This document shows, piece by piece, positions 1 to 11,523 of a stretch of 64,000 bases of DNA. The DNA is taken from the NCBI RefSeq assembly GCF_041146395.1, contig NC_090989.1:217900843-217964842 (forward strand). Reading direction: 5' to 3'. The translations under genes and the position numbers were made by a program. A model generated the notes under the pieces. That model was given only the letters and a program-made list of their open reading frames with translations, was not told the origin of the DNA and ran no database searches. This stretch comes from Eulemur rufifrons (taxonomy: Eukaryota; Chordata; Mammalia; Primates; Lemuridae). How positions within the stretch are numbered: the stretch's first letter is position 1; each line of letters begins with the position of its first letter.

Positions 1-191
1 TCTTGTGTTTTTAGCTGCAGCCAGGATATTTTTTTTAATTCTCTTCCTCTTGTCCGAAGGCCAGTGAGAAAAATTATTACGAAGTAAGAGAGAAACCAGG
101 AAAACCTGTTTTCAATAATTTCAAAGAGCTATTATTCCTACTTTTTTTTTATGACCTCATCTTAATTAATTACATACTAATCACTCTATCA
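1..191. other. AT-rich DNA, nothing recognised
   Basis: No exon, repeat family or RNA gene was recognised. By gene order this is within an NMRK1 intron. Confidence 0.5.
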
Positions 192-441
192 CCTTGAGTA
201 CAATTGGCATCATCATAGCTCACTACAGCCGCAAACTCCTGGGCTGAAGCAGTTCTGCCTCAGCCTCCTGAGTAGCTGGGACTACAGGCTTGCACCCCTA
301 CGCCCAGCTAAGTTTTTTACGTTTTTGGAGACAGGGTCTCACTATGTTACTCAGTCTGGTCTTGAACTCCTGGCCTCAAGCAATCCTACTTTGGCCTCCC
401 AAAGTGCTAGATTTATAGGTGTGAGCCACTGTATCTGGCCT
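192..441 (-). mobile_element. Old Alu (AluJ-like), incomplete
   Basis: Reverse-strand Alu text (cctcagcctcctgagtagct ... gtgagccactgtatctggcc) without the A-tail end. Many mismatches indicate an old copy. Confidence 0.85.
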
Positions 442-479
442 GTTATTCCTGCTTTTTAATGAATTCCTGCACACTGGTA

Positions 480-1120
480 AGAAAAACTAATATCCCATTA
501 GAAAAACTGTCTAAGGATATGAATAAACTATTCACAGAAGCAGTAGGTTGTTTCATTAATAAATGTACAATGAAGAGTCAACCTGGAAGAATTGCAAATT
601 ACTTTTTTTCCCCACTTACCAACAAAGATTTTTAAAGCAATGATAATTATCTAATGCTGTCATGGGCTCAAGAAAACAATAACTCTCCTACTCTTTAGAT
701 GGAAGTATAAACTGATCTACCTTTTTAGAAGGGAGGTTGATCATATGTCCCAAAGACCTTAAAATGTTCATACCATGAGGTCATGTATCACGCATCTAGG
801 TATATATCTTAAGGAAAAATTTGAACTATTCAGGTAAATGTACAAATTTAAGGTAAGTCAAGGTGATACTGAAATCTTTATAACCATTAGTAGAATAGTT
901 TAAAAATGTATAACTATCAGGTTTATAGAGGAAATAGATAAAATCATTACAATACAGTTGATAGAAAAAAAAAATATATAGTTGATAAATACAAAAAAGT
1001 CCAAAACAGAGAAATAGAAAATCAAAGGATGATGGACAAATAGAAAATAGTAGTGAAATGATAATTTTAAACCCAAATATATCAGTAGCTGCATTAAGTT
1101 AAAGGAACTACGATTCCCCA
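480..1120 (+). mobile_element. Degraded LINE-1 (L1M-type) 3' segment
   Basis: Phrases such as aaggatatgaataaactatt and the later ...cgcatctaggtatatat... follow, in order, the old mammalian L1 3' region also seen at 61480-62350. Highly diverged and without coding potential. Confidence 0.5.
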
Positions 1121-1176
1121 AGGATTGTCAGGCTGCATTTTTTTTTTTTTTAAAGCCAACATAAGCTCCTCAAAAG

Positions 1177-1495
1177 AGATAGACTTGGCTGTACGCAGTA
1201 GCTCACGCCTGTAATCCTAGCACCGTGGGAGGCCAAGGTGGGAGGATTGCTTGAGGTCAGGAGTTCGAGACCAGCCTGAGCAAGAGCAAGACCCCATCTC
1301 TACTAAACATAGAAAAATTAGCTGGGCATGGTGGCCTGCATCTGTAGTCCCAGCTACTCAGGAGGCTGAGGCAGGAGGATCATCTGAGCCCAGGGGTTTG
1401 AGGTTGCTGTGAGCTAGGCTGACGCCATGGCACTCTACTCAGGGCAACAGAGTGAGACTCTGTCTGTCTCAAAAAAACAGAAAAAAAGAAAACGA
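1177..1495 (+). mobile_element. Alu, forward
   Basis: Dimeric Alu with both arms and a short A-rich tail; the right arm has the tgagctaggctgacgccatg variant shared with lemur-type Alus here. Confidence 0.9.
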
Positions 1496-2555
1496 AAAGA
1501 GATTTACATATGAGGATGTAGAAAGATAGGCAGTAAAAAGCTAGAGAAAGATATACTATGGAGACACCTACTGAAAGAAAACTGGTATAACTCTACTAGC
1601 TATAATAATACCAGATGTACTTTAATAAGCTTTAAGGCAGAGTATTGCTAGAGATAAAGTGGGATAAATGGGTTATTTCAACAGGAAAACAATCTAAAAT
1701 TAGTATGCACCCAATACCATAACATGAGAATACATTAAGTAAAAGCTGACAGAACTAAGAGGAGAAATAGGCAAATCCACAATTAGTGTGGAAGATTTTA
1801 ACACAACTTCCTTTGTGTTATTAGTTTGCTAGGGTTAGCATAACAAAGTAACACAGACTGGATTGCTTAAACAACAGAAACTTCTTTTCTCACAATTCCA
1901 GAGGCTAGAATTCCAAGATCAAATCATCTGCTGGCTTGGTTCCTTCTGAGGGCTGTGCTGGAGACTCTGTTCATGCCTCTCTCCTGGCTGCTGCTGGTAT
2001 GCTGCAGTCTTGGGCACGCCTTGGCTTCATCCTCTCATGGTGTTCTCCCTGTGTGTGTCTGTGTCCACATTTTCCCCTTTTGTGAGTCGTGTTAGATTAG
2101 GGCATGCCCTACTCCAGGATGACCTCATCTTAACTAATTACATCTGCAATAACTGTATTTCCCAATAAGGTCACATTCTGAGCTATTAGGGTTTAGGACT
2201 TTAACATATGAATTTTAGGGGGACATAATTCAACCCATAATGGTAACTAATGGAACTAGCAGATAAAAATTACTAATGATATAACATTAACAAACTTGAC
2301 CAAATTGACATATATAGAACATGCACCCCAGCAACAGCAGAATACACACTTTTTCTCAAGAGTACATGGTACATTATCCCAAATAGACCATATAAGCAAG
2401 GGCATGGAGCAAGTCCTAATAAATTTTTAATGGATTAAAGTAATATTAATACAAAGATATCCTCTAATCACAATGAACTGAATTAGAAATCAATAACAAA
2501 AGGGTAAATAGAAAATTCCAACTGTTTGAAAATTAAGCAGTACCATTCTTTCTGA
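1496..2555 (+). mobile_element. LINE-1 ORF2 remnant, interrupted by an MLT1 LTR
   Basis: Flanks 1496-1815 and 2244-2555 read as consecutive parts of the L1 ORF2 endonuclease-to-RT region (for example gaagattttaacacaact, then aactaatggaactagcagat). The reading frame is broken many times. Confidence 0.7.
1816..2243 (-). mobile_element. Solo LTR, MLT1-type (ERVL-MaLR)
   Basis: On the reverse strand it has the MLT1-like layout: a start near the phrase for gggttgaattatgtccccct, internal ttgggaaatacagtt-like text, and an end matching agcaaactaataac. It splits a LINE-1 ORF2. It is an old solo LTR with no internal genes. Confidence 0.75.
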
Positions 2556-3135
<580 letters not shown>

Positions 3136-3139
3136 ACTA

Positions 3140-4830
3140 GTAGGACTCCTGGTTCCAGCCAAGATGGATTAGCCCCATTCCTCTCTGGTCCTCCCTCTTA
3201 CAACTACAAACCCTGGACTTAATAGAACAGACAAGGGAAGACTGAACGATGAAGAGGGCAAGCTGGCTAGGGACTTAGGGACTTCAGGGATGACATGGCC
3301 ATGAGCTCCTTGGGTTTTCTCATTGTCTCCTGTGTATCCAGGATGAGATGCCAGAGAAGTGCACAACATGGAACCATCAATAGGCACAGACAGAAGAAGC
3401 ACCAAGAAACCTGTTCTCTGTAATCAAAGGACCAGGAAAAGGGTGGCCTAGCAGAATAGAAAACCTTTTTGATAATGTCCAGCCTACTCTAAGCCAAACA
3501 CAAGAAGAAAAACTTCTCCTCCCCTCATGGTGTTAGCAGAGCCTAATGGGGAGCTAGACTTCCAGATCCACCCAGCATCAGCAAGGCAGGGTGAGTTGGC
3601 ACTCCACACCACCCACAGGGTTTGTATCAGAGGAGCCGAGCAGGGAACTGAACTTTCACCCCCAGCTGGCAACACAGAAGCAGAGTGAGGCAGTGTGCAG
3701 CAAAGCAGTTCGGCTCTCCACCTTCCTCACTCTGGTAGTGTCAGCTCCTGTGAGCAGGACCTAGTGGAAAACTGGACTTCTACGCTCACCTTGCAGCAAT
3801 GAAGCTGAACTGGACTCTGCTTTCTCCCTTTACCCCAAGGAACCTCCCTTCATCAGCAGGCCCAGCAGGAAGCTGAAAATCCACCCCTCCCCCAAACCTG
3901 CACACTACACCTCAACAGGGTGGCTGCCGGCAAAAAAAAAACATTAAATAGGATCCAGAATCTCATAACACAACACCTGAAATTTCCAGGACACAAACCA
4001 CTTGTCATACCAAGAACCAGGAAATCTAACTCGAATGAGAAAAAACAGTCAATAGGCACCAATACCATGATGACATAGATGTCAAAATTACCTGACAAGA
4101 ATTTTAAAGCAGCATTATAAAAAGGCTTCAACAAGCAATTGCAAACATGCTTGAAATACATGAAAAATTAGAAAACCCCATTAAAAAAGTATAAGATGTG
4201 AAAAAAGAACCAAATGGAAATTTCAGAACTGAAAAAATACAATAACCAAAATGTTAAAACTCACTGGATAGGCTCAGTAGCAGAATATATATGACAGAGG
4301 AAAGAAACAGTGAACTTGAAGATGGAAAAACAGAAATTACTCAATCTGAACAACAGAGAGGAAAATAGACTAAAAAAGGAATGAACACAAGTGTGGAACA
4401 GAAACAAAAGTTCTAATATCCATATCATTGGAGCCTCAGGAAGACAGGAGAAAGAGTATGGGACTAAAAAAGTATTCAAAGAAATAATGCTGGAAAACTT
4501 CTCAAATTTGGCATAAGATGTAAAACTTCAAGAGTCTGAGTGATCCCCAAACAGATTAAAAAAAAACTGATCAAGAAAAAAATACATTAAACAAGACTGA
4601 TCAAGAAAAAAACAGAGAAGGCAAAGATCACAAATATCAAAGGCAACAAAAGTAATATCGCTATATATCCTATAGACATTAAAGCGATAGGAGGATATCA
4701 TAAACAAACACTTTATTCAAATGAATTTGAAAACTTAGATGAAACTGACAGTTTTCTAGAAAGATGTCATTTACCGAAACTAACACCAAAACAAAGAAAA
4801 AAATCTTAATAGTTCTATATCTATTAAATA
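3140..4830 (+). mobile_element. LINE-1 5' UTR, ORF1 and fragment of ORF2, internally deleted
   Basis: The segment follows L1 5' UTR and ORF1 in order (for example agcagcattataaaaaggct, gaaccaaatggaaatttcag, cagtgaacttgaagatgg, tctgaacaacagagagg) to about 4690, then jumps to ORF2 text (atgaatttgaaaacttagat). More than a kilobase of the normal element is missing at the join. Frames are broken throughout. Confidence 0.75.
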
Positions 4831-4870
4831 AATTAATCATAATTTTAAAATCTTCCACTAAAAATACCTC

Positions 4871-4990
4871 TAAGCCCAGGTGGTTTGATTCAGTAGTTCT
4901 GGGCTGGGGCCGAGAGTTTGCATTGCTGACAAGTTCCCAGGTGATGCTGATCCTACTGGTCTAAGTACCACCACCCTTTGAGAACCACTG
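4871..4990 (+). mobile_element. MER20 (hAT-Charlie) fragment
   Basis: The text gattcagtagttctgggct ... gttcccaggtgatgctgatc ... tttgagaaccactg matches the 3' two-thirds of MER20. Confidence 0.75.
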
Positions 4991-5100
4991 TTATAGGCTA
5001 CTTTCCTAGATTTGCAATTGTTAGCTCAAAAAAGTATGCACATTTTAAGTTTGAAAATAACATATTTGTGTTCTTTATAAATTTTTTATTATTTATTATT

Positions 5101-5250
5101 TATCTATAAGATAAATAATATAGACTTTTTATTATTTATCTATAAGAACTCTTTGCCAAAGACATTACAGATATTTATCTGTAAGATAAATAATATAGGC
5201 TTTTTATTATTTATCTATAAGAACTCTTTGCCAAAGACATTACAGATATT
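5101..5250 (+). repeat. Tandem duplication, 75-bp unit x2
   Basis: 5101-5175 and 5176-5250 align at an offset of 75 with only about three mismatches. The unit contains an internal palindrome-like ttatctataagataaata. It lies 0.4 kb before an NMRK1 exon. Confidence 0.9.
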
Positions 5251-5289
5251 TTCCCCAGTGTGTCATTTATCTTTCAAACTTATCTATAG

Positions 5290-5475
5290 ATATTTGTCTT
5301 CCAAAATTTTTAAATTTTTGTGTAGTCAGGAGAGAGTAGAAGTTATAAGTGAAGCAAGGTTAGCCATTAGTTTATGACTGTCAAAACTGGTAATAGGAAC
5401 ATGGGAGTTCAGTGTACTTTCTACTTTTGTAGATGTTTAAAATTTTCCACAATAAAAATGTTTTAAGCATTCCAG
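5290..5475 (+). mobile_element. L1M 3' terminal fragment
   Basis: The text ending acttttgtagatgtttaaaattttccacaataaaa is the common 3' end of old mammalian L1s. Confidence 0.5.
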
Positions 5476-5653
5476 TTTATCAATATTAGAGTTTTAATTT
5501 ATTATCTAAAATATTTGTTACTAGGTATTTCGAAGGGTAAATAAAATGATGTTATTTTATACATTTACAGAACCCTGGATATGCTCATCATAAAAAGTCA
5601 CATCACAAAATTTTTGTTGTATTGATTTCATATTTTTGTGTGTTTGTTTGAAG

Positions 5654-5801
5654 TGCTTGAAGCACTTAACATGGAAAAGATGATGTCAGCCATTTCCTGC
5701 TGGATGGAAAATCCAAGACACTCTGTGATATCAACAGACTGGGGAAATGCTGAGGAAACTCCCATTCTAATCATCGAAGGTTTTCTTCTCTTTAATTATA
5801 A
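5654..5801 (+). CDS. NMRK1: NMRK1 exon with catalytic Glu (exon A in window)
   Basis: This exon begins with the last two bases of a Val codon after an AG acceptor and ends with the first two bases of a Lys codon before GTAAGT. It encodes [19 protein letters not shown] through LLFNYK and includes LIIEGF with the catalytic Glu. Residues around [17 protein letters not shown] differ from human (SARHSVVSTDQESAEEI), the expected drift in a surface loop. Confidence 0.94.
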
Positions 5802-8800
5802 GTAAGTATCTTTACTCTAATATGGACTCTGAATGAATGGGGGAAAAAAAAAATCTTGTGTACTAAATATGCTGTTATTTTAGGCCCCTTGCCACTATAT
5901 GGAATAGAAGCTATTTTCTGACCATTCCATATGAAGAATGTAAGAGGAGGAGGAGGTAAGTTTTAAATTTATCTTTGTGGATTGTAATTCAAAAGACTAA
6001 ATTTAGGAAAAATGAGGAAAGCAACATTATTGAGCAATGTGTATAGCTCATTTTCCAAACAAGGAAAACTTTAACTCTTTTATACAAGGAACAAAACCTT
6101 TTCCATAAATGGTCATCCACTGTTAGCAAATTATTTTTCTAAGAAAAGGGCCCTATATCTAGCTATTTGGCTTATTTCTCCTAAAGCTTAAAACAAAGCA
6201 ATCCCATGTTGATTATAATTTTGAGTTAGTGGCTCTGTACTCTGTTACAGCTACAAAGAACATCAATTAGTTTAAAGCTTAATCTAACATGTCAGTATCT
6301 CTATCATTATTTATACTATTTGTCTCAATTCTTTTATAACACTAGAGAAGTAAAAGATATTTATGAATGACATTACAAAGTTAATTTTAGGATCAGAGAA
6401 CTAAGTCCATTTTATTGTCTTTCTAACTGCCATTGAATTAGAACATGTAGTCTTAATCCTATTTAGATTTAATCTCTGAGTGATTTTCCCATTATGCTGA
6501 CCATTATTATTTTACTTTATCAATTGTGTGTTTCTGTCAAAATAAGTTTCCTACGTGTTTTGATAGTACAAGGGTCTACAATCCTCCAGACCCCCCAGGG
6601 TACTTTGACGGCCACGTGTGGCCCATGTATCTAAAGCACAGACAAGAAATGGAGGAGAACGTCACATGGGAAATTGGTAAGTGCCTTTTCTTCCCCCATT
6701 CAAAGCCTTTTGCTTGTCTTTTATCTCAAAGTACAGAAAAGAAAGGAGATGTAGAAGATTATAAAGGGATACTTGAAGCAGAACACTCTGGGCTCCCCTT
6801 TACAGCTGGTTCTCCTGGTCTCTGTTTCTCTGTCTGTGGCTCTTGTCAAGGTCTGGACAGTTATTCCACCAGCATTGGATGATGCCTTCCATGTGCCAGG
6901 TGCCGCCCTGGAGCTCACTAGTTGAGTAAGGCAGAACCAGCCCCTACCCTCATGCAGGTGACATTCTATTAGGGAAACAGGCATTATAGACATTAGCTGC
7001 ACAACCATGTCCTTTCCAGCTGTGGTTAAGTGCTGTGACACTAAGCTCTAGGGTACTGCCCAAATCCCAGTGGTAGGGGAAGACATCCTTGAGGAAGCCA
7101 CATTTAAACCAAACTTTGATGGGTGCAACTGAATAAAGGGAGGTGGGTTGGGGGGATGGAAGATCACCCCAGATGGGGTAGGACACACAAAAAGGCCAGG
7201 GGGCAGGAAGGAATGACCAGTGCCTGAAACAAAGCTGGTGTAGAGAAAGCTTTGTGGTAGGGGAAGCCAAGGGAGAGAATTGATGCTGGTGACATAGGCA
7301 GGGTCCAGACTCTAAAAGGCCAATAGGCCAGATAAAGACTTTGGTCATTATCCTAAGAGAAGAGGGAAGCTCTCTATGGAGAGGTTTAAACAAGGACATG
7401 ATTCATACAAATTCTTGTTCTGGTAAGCTCCCTCTGGCTGTGTGGAGGATGGATTTAGAGGGTGTTATATTGGATGCTTGCACTCAGTAGAACTGGGTGA
7501 TAGAATAGATACAGAGGGGGCGGGAAGATGACAGACACCTCAGCAACTGACAGGTGTTATTTCAGAAAACAGGAAAAAGCGAAGGAGTTGCAGATTTGTA
7601 AGGAAGGAATGCAAGTCTGTTTTACACTTAACGACGTTGAGGTGGCTGGGAGACATAATGTAGCAATTTGGATCTGTGGCTTGAACTAAGAACAGATGAC
7701 TGGAATATAGATTTCAGTGCAGAGAAGATGGCAGAAGTCTGTTGGATAAAGCAGAAGCAGCAGAACTGACATACACTTTTCACAGGAAAGGGGGTGTGTC
7801 CATATTGTCAGAAACCTGTTGACCTGCCGGATAAGTGGCTGTGCCAGAGCCGAGCAGAAAGCACCGGAGTTCGTCCCCTGGGCCAATGCTCTGGTTCCGG
7901 CTGCACCACTCCCAGCGTGGGCCATGGGTTGCAGGGATGTCCTCTTGCTGCCTTTCTCTCCCTTTTCACCCAAATGCAAATATAACCATGTTCCTGCCCT
8001 GCTAAATACCTTCAGTGGTCTCCATGTCTTTGGGATAACATCCAAACAGCTGGACTCAAGGCCTCTGAAGACTAAGGCACAGCCTTGGTCCAAAATCTCA
8101 CTTCTCACCTGTCACTGACCGCCCCCCACATTCTAGCCATTCCGAACCATGCATCTTTTTATTAACAGGCAAAGTTCTCTCGTACCTCTCTACCATGTTG
8201 TTTTCCAACTAGAAATCCCTTTCCTTCCATTAACCTAGATAACTTCTACTTTTTCTCTAAAGCTGCTTATGCCAGTTTTATTAAAAATACATATCTTCTG
8301 GGCCTGGTGAATTCTGATTCAGTACATACGTCGCAGAGCCCAGACCACTACATGGTTTAAGAGGCTTCACAAGTGATCCTAATACATACGTTAGAGAATT
8401 ACTCCCTTACATGACCCTCTTGAGCAAGCGCCTCTTCAGTGCTCCTAAAGTACTACATGCACAGTGCCACTTAACTCCTTTCTTTCTTTCTTTTTTTTCT
8501 TTTCTCTTTTACTTAAATAATTGTCACATAAGCTAGTGTGGATTTATCTGTAACAAATAAAAACTTTTGACCTATTGTACCCGGCTGTGATCTATTTCTT
8601 TTATTGCTATTAATTTCTTTTAAGGTATGGTCTTCAGTTCTTTGGTTAAACCTGTTGGCATTTGTGAGAGATGTCAGGTGCCAAAGTAAACATCCTATGT
8701 TCATAAGCCTGTTAGCATTTGAACTGCCCTCTTTTCCCATTCTCAGTTTACCTAGATGGAACGAAATCTGAAGAAGACCTCTTTTCACAAGTATATGAAG

Positions 8801-11489
8801 ATATAATGCAAGAACTAGCAAAGCAAAAGTGTAAGTATTATGCTATCAAAGTGGATGATAGAGGAGTAAAATAGTTCATTACATGCCCAAGAATGGCATA
8901 CCAGAATGCTAATGTAGGGCTGATTGTATTCATTCATTCTTGGCTTTGAGGATAATTTAGAATCAGAAATTCTGTGTAGGTTTGGAGACTTGATTATTTT
9001 GTTTGTCAATTCTTGTTGTTGTTGTTTGAGACAGTGTCTCACTCTTTTGGCTAGGCTGGAGTGTCATCATGTTAATAGCTCACTGCAGTCTTGAACTCCT
9101 GGGCTCAAGCAATCCTCCTGCCTCAGCCTCCTAAGTAGCTGGTACTACAGGCACATGCCACCATGCCAGGCTAATTTTTTATTTTTTGTAGAGATGGGAG
9201 TCTCACTATGTTGCTTAGGCTGGTCTTAAACTCCTAGCCTCAATCAAGCCTTCCACCTTGGCTTTCCAAAGTTCTGGGATTATAAGTGTGAGCCAGTGTG
9301 TCCAGCCTGTTAGGTTTTTGGGGGTGAAACTATTTATCCTTTGTTATATTTCTTAAGGATATTTATGTTATTTAGTTTAAAGTCTTTAGTGGATGGCTGT
9401 CCCCAGTGGAGTGGAATTATCATTTGGGCATAGTGATATTAAAATGCTGATGATTTTGTTTTAATACATCTGGAGTACTTTTTTCTTTTATTCCTTTAAA
9501 GATTTTCCATAAAATTTCTATTTTTCCAAATAGCTCAAAAATAAACACAATATTTAAAAAATTATTTATGGAATGGTTTCTTAATGTTTTCATATTGGAT
9601 AACACTTTTTGTAAGTGATGGAAATCCACCTAAATCTGCCTTAAGCAAAAAGAAAGTATAGGAGTGACAGTGGCTTCAGGCTCAATTGGTGTAAGGAGCT
9701 CAAATAAAGGTGCTCAGGGTTCTGTCTCAGTTCTGCTTTGTGTTTGGGTTTATTCTGAAGTCAGGCTCTCTCCACGGACAGATGTAATGTCTGTTGGCAA
9801 CATCATCTTCCTCCTAGGTCCAACAGCCCCAGTATAAAAAGAAAGTTTATCCTTTTTCAAGATTGTCTGTGAGTTGATAAATGTTAGAATTGGGTGTTAA
9901 GTATAAGGGGGTTCATGGTATTCTCACTTCTTTTGCATGTTTAAAATTATTTATTTTAAACAGTTTTTTAAGAAGCAGTTTTCCGTTTTAGTCCAGATGA
10001 AAAGTCCCAGAGAAGACATTGATAGGTCCTACTTGGGTCATGTGACTCACTGAACCAATCACTATGGCTAGGGAGATGGCATACTCTGATTGGCCAGGAC
10101 TAGAACATGTACCGTATCTTTTAATTAAATACTCTACCTAGGACCTCCTGATTTAAAACATTTCCCAAAGGGAAAGCAGGCAGGAGCTAGAAACTAGAAG
10201 GAAGAGGATGAAAAAGCATGTTGGAAGGACAAAACTATAGATTTAGCTGCTGTTATAATTGAACCATTTGTATTAAAAGGATTTACATGGCTAACACTAG
10301 CAAAATGCAATCATTAGCTGGCTCAAGAGAAGACAGTATGACTCACTCTAGCAGTGAAGAATTTCGTACGGTTGTTCTGGTGAGAAGCAACTGCCCTAGT
10401 CCAAATGTCACCTCTCAGTAAGAATTAGATTCTTACCTTACATCTTCAATAAATTCCTCTCTGCCCAACTAGGCACGTCATTGATGATAAACACTCATAA
10501 TTTCAGGATCAGCCCTTCCTGTAGGCATGAACCCATTTGAAGAAATTTCAGAACCACTTTAAAATTTCTTCTTGCAAGTGGAATTTATAATCCTTTCCAT
10601 ATATGCCCACCCACCCCCACCATCTGTTACTCTGATGAAAGACAGGCCTCCCGTAATGAAGCTTAGAGCACTGACATGAGTGGATATAAGAGGCTGTGAG
10701 GGGGAGGAGAGGGGCAGCCATCCTAAATGATAGCACATGAGCCAGAGCCACTTCTCTGAGAGTTACTGGCTCCCCTTTTTGGCACTAATGAGATGATTCT
10801 GGGGGTGTTTCAGCTGCTGGACACCTGTACTTCTCTGTCTTCTCAGTAATGGCCAGTGCTAGGGTCCAGTTCTCCGTTAGTGACTAAGTCATACCCTGGA
10901 GTTTGGCCTTGTGATCTCCTGGCTAAAAAAGATGAAAGGAGCCTTGGTTATGTAGTTCAGGTAAACTGCATCCAGTTCCATTTCTAATCCTGCCTGGCCA
11001 TCTGTTCCAAGGTCCAGGAACAGCTGACATGTTTTGACGGGTGCTGCAAGCCCCAAAGAAAAGACATTTACATGTATGTGTGACAGCCCTCCTCTTTCCT
11101 TGCCTAGAGGAGGGTAAGGAAGTATTCAACTATGCCATTTAAGGATATCTTGCTTATGTTCTAGATACTGGATAAAGTTACAAAACAAAACAAAACAAAA
11201 ATAACAGAAATATTAGAAGAGACATAAAATCGGAAGCAGATCAGCTTTTCCCACCTCCAAGATTTGTTAGTTTTACGCAGTTACATAAAGTACTGTGTTA
11301 TTTTTAGTAACCCATCACCTTTCCTAGTCCTTTCATCCACAGTATCCTGGCAAAGCTGGCCTGAGGAATCTTCAGCATAGCCTTGTTTAACCCTAGTATG
11401 ACACTGAGTGAGCTGGGGAGGCCTTTCGGATGTTTCAAGTGCCTACTGTTCAAGTCTTTTCTCATAATATCTCGTGAATCTATTTAACT

Positions 11490-11523
<34 letters not shown>

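Noticed and set aside
3853..4479. Minus-strand open frames of 102 and 72 codons
   Set aside because: They are antisense to LINE-1 5' UTR and ORF1 sequence.
6721..7399. Overlapping minus-strand open frames antisense to the NMRK1 intron
   Set aside because: No homology recognised; they fall in GC-richer ancient repeat-like DNA and overlap each other in different frames.
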